Origin: DASZPJ01 sp035550295
GTDB taxonomy: Bacteria > Patescibacteriota > Saccharimonadia > Saccharimonadales > UBA4665
DNA: 8,160 nucleotides
Direction: 5' to 3'
NCBI GenBank assembly: GCA_035550295.1
Contig: DASZPJ010000003.1
Span: 1 to 8,160 of the forward strand
This document shows, piece after piece, positions 5,544 through 8,160 of this stretch. The notes beneath the pieces were generated by a model. It saw only the letters and a list, made by a program, of their open reading frames with translations, ran no database searches and was not told where the DNA came from. How positions within the stretch are numbered: the first letter of the stretch is position 1; each line of letters begins with the position of its first letter. The translations under genes were made by a program, and so were the position numbers.

Positions 5544-5810
5544 ATGCATTACGTTTACTTACTGCAAAGCGGGAACCATCATTACGTTGGCTATTCGACA
5601 GATCTTAAGCGTCGGCTGGCGGAGCATAACAATGGCCAGAATACATCTACCATAGCTCATATTCCGTGGAGTTTAGTTTTCTACGAAGCTTATCTAAACG
5701 AAGATGATGCTCTAAGGCGTGAACGCTATTTAAAAACAACCCAAGGAAGACAAGCTCTCAGACGTATGTTAAGATCCCATCTAGCAAGCGAGGACGCGTA
5801 CTTGGAATGA
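5544..5810 (+). CDS. Small GIY-YIG nuclease-domain protein (UPF0213-type)
   Basis: This 88-residue protein is a stand-alone GIY-YIG nuclease domain of the size typical for the UPF0213/YhbQ type, related to the Slx1 junction nucleases. Visible features: YVYLLQS at 3-9, HYVGYSTDLKRRLAEHNNG at 13-31 with the second motif YVG and the conserved Arg, YEAY at 47-50, and the family-specific RRERYLKTTQGR at 58-69. The true substrate of this group is poorly known; DNA cleavage is inferred from the fold. I chose ATG 5544 because MHYVYLL is the standard family start, though in-frame TTG 5520 and GTG 5523 exist upstream. The ribosome site is weak (AGCGGA, 5531-5536). It overlaps ymdB by 4 nt (ATGA), so the two are translationally coupled. 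Its place between rny and ymdB, directly after a large inverted repeat, is unusual. Confidence 0.88.
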   Translation: MHYVYLLQSGNHHYVGYSTDLKRRLAEHNNGQNTSTIAHIPWSLVFYEAYLNEDDALRRERYLKTTQGRQALRRMLRSHLASEDAYLE

Positions 5811-6601
5811 AAATTCTCTACATTGGCGATATTATGGGCGATCCCGGCATCGAAACGGTCGAAGCGGTCGCGCCAAAGCTTCGCCGGGATCGGAGTATCG
5901 ACCTTGTCATAGCCCAGGGCGAAAACGTCAGTGATGGCCGCGGCATGACGCTAATGGACTTCAAGCGACTGCGAGCGGCCGGTATCGACTTTTTCACCGG
6001 CGGAAATCATATCCTGGACAACGACAGCATCTTCCCAGAGCTAAACGACCCGCAATCGCCAGTCATCCGGCCGGCTAATTTTTCGCCAGACACAGTGGGC
6101 AAGGGCTACAAATACATCGAAGTTCCGGCCGGCAAAGTCTTGGTAGTCAGCTTGCTCGGCAGTATTGTTGGTAAAGACGCGAACATGCTTTTGGAGAATC
6201 CGCTAACTACCATCGATAAAATCTTAACTAGTCAAGAAAGTGTCGAGCGATCCGCCACAATCGTCGATTTCCACGGTGATTACAGCAGCGAAAAGGTAGT
6301 GATTGGTCACTATTTGGATGGCCGAGTATCGGCCGTAGTTGGTGATCACTGGCACGTGCCAACGGCCGACGCGCGAGTTCTTACAGCTGGCACGGCTCAC
6401 ATTACCGATGTCGGCATGGTCGGCGCTTTGGACGGCAGCCTGGGCGTAACCTACGACAGCATCATCCCCCGTTGGCGCGACGGCAAGCGCACCCGCAACA
6501 ACATCGAAACCAAAGATCCGCGCCAATTCAACGCCGTTTTGATCGACTCAAATTCTCAGGGCTTGGCTGATTCAATCGAACAAATCCAAATCAAACTTTA
6601 A
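5807..6601 (+). CDS. ymdB: YmdB-family metallophosphoesterase
   Basis: YmdB is a dinuclear-metal phosphoesterase. In Bacillus it acts on 2',3'-cyclic nucleotides and affects biofilm and motility decisions, and its gene is next to rny. The 264-residue length matches the family. Metal ligands are in place: GDIMG with Asp8, GEN with Glu39/Asn40, GGNH with Asn67/His68, DFHGD with His156, and GDHWHVPTAD with His181/His183. The hallmark AHITDVGMVGALDGSLG is at 197-213. VGDHWHV replaces the more usual VGTHTHV, leaving the metal-binding histidines intact. Translation starts within the stop of the GIY-YIG gene (ATGA overlap, 5807-5810) with only a weak ribosome site (GGA), which supports coupling. No signal peptide or membrane segment is present, so it is cytoplasmic. 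The operon appears to end here, before the tRNA promoter. Confidence 0.95.
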   Translation: MKILYIGDIMGDPGIETVEAVAPKLRRDRSIDLVIAQGENVSDGRGMTLMDFKRLRAAGIDFFTGGNHILDNDSIFPELNDPQSPVIRPANFSPDTVGKGYKYIEVPAGKVLVVSLLGSIVGKDANMLLENPLTTIDKILTSQESVERSATIVDFHGDYSSEKVVIGHYLDGRVSAVVGDHWHVPTADARVLTAGTAHITDVGMVGALDGSLGVTYDSIIPRWRDGKRTRNNIETKDPRQFNAVLIDSNSQGLADSIEQIQIKL

Positions 6602-6612
6602 AGAGTGGTAAT

Positions 6613-6622
6613 TTGGATCCAA
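6613..6622. promoter_or_regulatory. 10-bp palindrome upstream of the tRNA-Pro -10 box
   Basis: TTGGATCCAA is perfectly self-complementary and lies between the expected -35 and -10 positions of the tRNA promoter. It could be an operator, or chance. Confidence 0.2.
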
Positions 6623-6628
6623 GTTCGC

Positions 6629-6634
6629 TATAAT
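6629..6634 (+). promoter_or_regulatory. -10 box of the tRNA-Pro promoter
   Basis: A perfect TATAAT lies 31 nt before the tRNA. The -35 region at 17-bp spacing (TGGTAA, 6606-6611) matches only 3 of 6. Transcription would start near 6641, at the small dyad TGTTAA-CTT-TTAACA (6642-6656), leaving a short 5' leader for RNase P to remove. Confidence 0.6.
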
Positions 6635-6665
6635 CAACCCCTGTTAACTTTTAACAATTCGACGT

Positions 6666-6742
6666 CGGGGAGTGGCGCAGTCTGGTAGCGCACGCGGTTT
6701 GGGACCGCGGGGTCGCAGGTTCAAATCCTGTCTCCCCGACCA
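6666..6742 (+). tRNA. tRNA-Pro (anticodon UGG)
   Basis: The 77-nt cloverleaf is complete: acceptor CGGGGAG/CTCCCCG, D arm GCGC/GCGC, anticodon stem CGCGG/CCGCG around loop TTTGGGA with anticodon TGG at 6700-6702, T arm GCAGG/CCTGT with loop TTCAAAT (one G·T pair), discriminator A, and CCA encoded at 6740-6742. It follows the E. coli tRNA-Pro(UGG) layout closely. UGG with a modified U34 can read all four CCN codons. It has its own -10 box and terminator, so it is a single-gene unit. Confidence 0.98.
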
Positions 6743-6779
6743 TAGAAAAAGCCTGGCACAGTCCGGGCTTTTTCTATTT
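6743..6779 (+). terminator. Intrinsic terminator of tRNA-Pro
   Basis: A 14-bp stem pairs 6743-6756 with 6763-6776 around the loop CACAGT, with one T·G pair. AAAAAGCC on the left and GGCTTTTT on the right make it A-flanked and T-flanked, so it can act on both strands. It starts directly after the tRNA CCA. Confidence 0.9.
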
Positions 6780-6820
6780 GCAAGCTCAATCCATAAACCT
6801 GACTTGTATTAGCTTTAGAA

Positions 6821-6844
6821 CTATGTAATTCTTTGATTACATGG
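6821..6844 (+). promoter_or_regulatory. Hairpin covering the start codon of the 6841 gene
   Basis: ATGTAAT (6823-6829) and ATTACAT (6836-6842) are perfect inverted repeats with loop TCTTTG; T·G and C-G pairs extend the stem to 9 bp. The right arm contains the start codon ATG 6841-6843. The left arm contains TGTAAT (6824-6829), a possible -10 box matching 5 of 6 bases. If that box is used, the transcript would start near 6836 and be almost leaderless, and the dyad would act as DNA. If transcription starts further upstream, the start codon would be masked. Confidence 0.45.
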
Positions 6845-7773
6845 AAGAGAACATTGAACCTGCCGACAAGACTGATCAAGTTCAAAAAACAGTTACAGAC
6901 ATAGAGACAGTTGATCAAAACCCTGACTTCGTTATTCCAACTATTACCTCGTCTGGTTCATCAGGGTTAAAGCGCTCATACAATGTACAGGCAAAACTCA
7001 AAAAGATCCTTTGGTTGGTATTGGCGGTCGGAATATTTTGGTCAGGCTACCAGCTGGCTGTATATCAGTCCGACAGAAGTAATAGCTTCTCATTGCCACA
7101 TTTTGACGTAAGGCCTGGCTATTGTGACAACCCCACGTTTTACCAAGTAGATAACTGCCAATCTTATACGCCGCCAGGTAGTTGTAGGGGCGGATGCGTA
7201 ATCTCTGATGAACCAGTAGTTTACTTATATCCAACCCGCGCCGAAAATATCCACGTAAAAGAAGACTACGTTACGGGCTTTAGCAAAACAGTGCCGCAAT
7301 ATGATGCGACAAGCGGTTGGTCGGTCAGGGCTCAACCAAATGGTTTGCTCAAAAATTTGTCAGACGGCAAAACCTACCCCTACCTCGTATGGGAGGGACA
7401 ACCAGCTTCACTAAAATTTAATATGACAAAGGGTTTTGTTGTTGCCGGATCCGAGACTAAGACATTCTTGGATCGCCAGCTTCAACTAGTGGGGCTAAAT
7501 CAAAGTGAAACTAACACTTTTATCAGTTATTGGTTGCCTAAAATGTCAGGCAATCCTTACAATTTGATTCATTTTGCTGGCAGCGAATACACTGACTATT
7601 CGGACCTTCGGATCTCGCCAAAGCCAGACTCAGAACTTAGAGTATATATGGCTTTCAAGCCACTTCAGAATTCAGTGAAAGCAATACCTCAATCGTTCCA
7701 GGCTTTTCATCGCAGTGGGTTCACTGCCGTTGAGTGGGGTGGTGCGGAGCTTCCGGCCAACTACCCAAATTAG
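6841..7773 (+). CDS. Membrane-anchored extracytoplasmic protein, conserved YLYP family of unknown function
   Basis: This 310-residue protein has an acidic cytoplasmic N-terminus (1-50), a basic segment, one membrane helix at about 56-76 and an outside domain. Residues 91-120 hold four Cys (95, 106, 115, 119), probably disulfide-bonded. The domain from 124 on carries blocks I remember from an uncharacterised family in diverse bacteria: EPVVYLYPT at 124-132, TYPYLVWEG at 178-186, KGFVVAG at 197-203, YWLPKMSGNPYNLI at 230-243, KPDSELRVYM at 261-270 and GFTAVEWGGAEL at 293-304. I cannot name the family or a function, and I see no clear catalytic motif. No Shine-Dalgarno precedes ATG 6841, and a stop at 6826-6828 excludes an earlier start. 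It stands alone after the tRNA terminator and overlaps convergent gatD by 4 nt. The nearby cell-wall gene permits, but does not prove, an envelope role. Confidence 0.85.
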   Translation: MEENIEPADKTDQVQKTVTDIETVDQNPDFVIPTITSSGSSGLKRSYNVQAKLKKILWLVLAVGIFWSGYQLAVYQSDRSNSFSLPHFDVRPGYCDNPTFYQVDNCQSYTPPGSCRGGCVISDEPVVYLYPTRAENIHVKEDYVTGFSKTVPQYDATSGWSVRAQPNGLLKNLSDGKTYPYLVWEGQPASLKFNMTKGFVVAGSETKTFLDRQLQLVGLNQSETNTFISYWLPKMSGNPYNLIHFAGSEYTDYSDLRISPKPDSELRVYMAFKPLQNSVKAIPQSFQAFHRSGFTAVEWGGAELPANYPN

Positions 7774-8160
7774 TATTTCCGTTTTTGGGCGGCGGCGCGG
7801 ACTTGGTTGGCGACCGAGTCGTCAATTTCCTCGGGCCAATATTCGCCGTAAGCGTTCGTGGCGGCAGTTTGGATCATCCAATCGGCCAAGGCAGGGTTGG
7901 CGGGCAAAACCGGGCCGTGGCTATAGCTGCCAATGACGTTATTAGTCTGGGCACCTTCGGTTTTATCTTCGCCGTTATTGCCGTTGCCGCGGATGACTTT
8001 GCCGAATGGCTTTTGTGATCCGTGCAGGTAAGTCCGGCCGCTGTGGTTTTCGAAGCCGTAAATTGTTCCCAGATCCGTTTCGAAAGCAATATTGCCGATC
8101 AGCCGCTTGTCGCCGCCAATAGTTTCGGCGTCAAAGATGCCAATGCCTTTTACTTCTTCG
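7770..8160 (-). CDS. gatD: GatD, glutaminase subunit of lipid II isoglutaminyl synthase (C-terminal part)
   Basis: The last 129 residues of GatD are encoded on the minus strand, ending at TAA (7772-7770) and running off the right edge. GatD releases ammonia from glutamine, and MurT uses it to amidate D-Glu of lipid II to D-isoglutamine. Visible motifs, in fragment numbering: GDKRLIGN at 16-23, GFENHSGRTYL at 35-45, GNGNNGEDKTEG at 58-69, and NVIGSYSHGPVLPANPALAD at 74-93 with catalytic His81. The nucleophile Cys and the start lie beyond the window. GatD is typical of monoderm bacteria with thick peptidoglycan. murT is expected upstream, beyond 8160. Its stop overlaps that of the convergent 6841 gene by 4 nt (7770-7773), with no terminator between them. 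Confidence 0.93.
   Translation of the reverse strand, partial: EEVKGIGIFDAETIGGDKRLIGNIAFETDLGTIYGFENHSGRTYLHGSQKPFGKVIRGNGNNGEDKTEGAQTNNVIGSYSHGPVLPANPALADWMIQTAATNAYGEYWPEEIDDSVANQVRAAAQKRKY

Noticed and set aside
7734..8018. 94-codon open frame on the plus strand at the right end
   Set aside because: It is antisense to gatD, whose GFENHSGRT and SHGPVLPANP motifs show the minus strand is the coding one.
1..8160. CRISPR array, insertion sequence, prophage or toxin-antitoxin system
   Set aside because: No regularly spaced direct repeats, transposase or integrase motifs, or paired small toxin and antitoxin genes were seen; apart from the Y-shaped element, repeats are short local dyads.

Overview
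The window looks like a chromosomal piece of a small-genome, monoderm bacterium, most likely Candidatus Saccharibacteria (TM7, Patescibacteria). This is inference from several signs. TsaB is the short, one-domain form I associate with this group. A GatD subunit points to a Gram-positive type wall with amidated lipid II. A class F-like sortase sits beside its own surface substrate. Genes are tightly packed and often overlap. TGA is an ordinary stop (tsaE, the sortase gene, the GIY-YIG gene), so the recoded Gracilibacteria/Absconditabacteria are excluded.

Layout. 1-293: the 3' end of a gene for a protein with a low-complexity linker, one C-terminal membrane helix and a basic tail. 214-1072: tsaE and short tsaB (tRNA t6A37 synthesis), with tsaE starting 80 nt inside the previous gene. 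1084-3775: a promoter, then a two-gene surface unit of a secreted beta-rich protein ending in a TPDTG sorting signal and a sortase with a very long N-terminal cytoplasmic region. 3776-3944: a dyad-rich leader. 3945-6601: rny (RNase Y), a GIY-YIG endonuclease gene and ymdB. The rny/ymdB pair is classic, but here the nuclease gene lies between them, preceded by an 86-nt Y-shaped inverted repeat that begins inside the rny coding end. 6602-6779: tRNA-Pro(UGG) with its own -10 box and a strong intrinsic terminator. 6841-7773: a membrane-anchored extracytoplasmic protein of a conserved family without known function to me. 7770-8160: the C-terminal end of gatD on the minus strand, converging on the previous gene with a 4-nt overlap.

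How the genes work together. tsaE/tsaB and tRNA-Pro serve translation. The sortase and its neighbour form a self-contained module for covalent surface display. gatD, with a murT expected just beyond the right edge, amidates the peptidoglycan precursor on which sortases commonly act. RNase Y and YmdB form an RNA-turnover and signalling pair at the membrane. The least explained parts are the Y-shaped element next to a branched-DNA-type nuclease, the sortase's roughly 220-residue cytoplasmic extension, and the conserved YLYP protein whose start codon lies in a hairpin. No gap between genes exceeds 170 bases.
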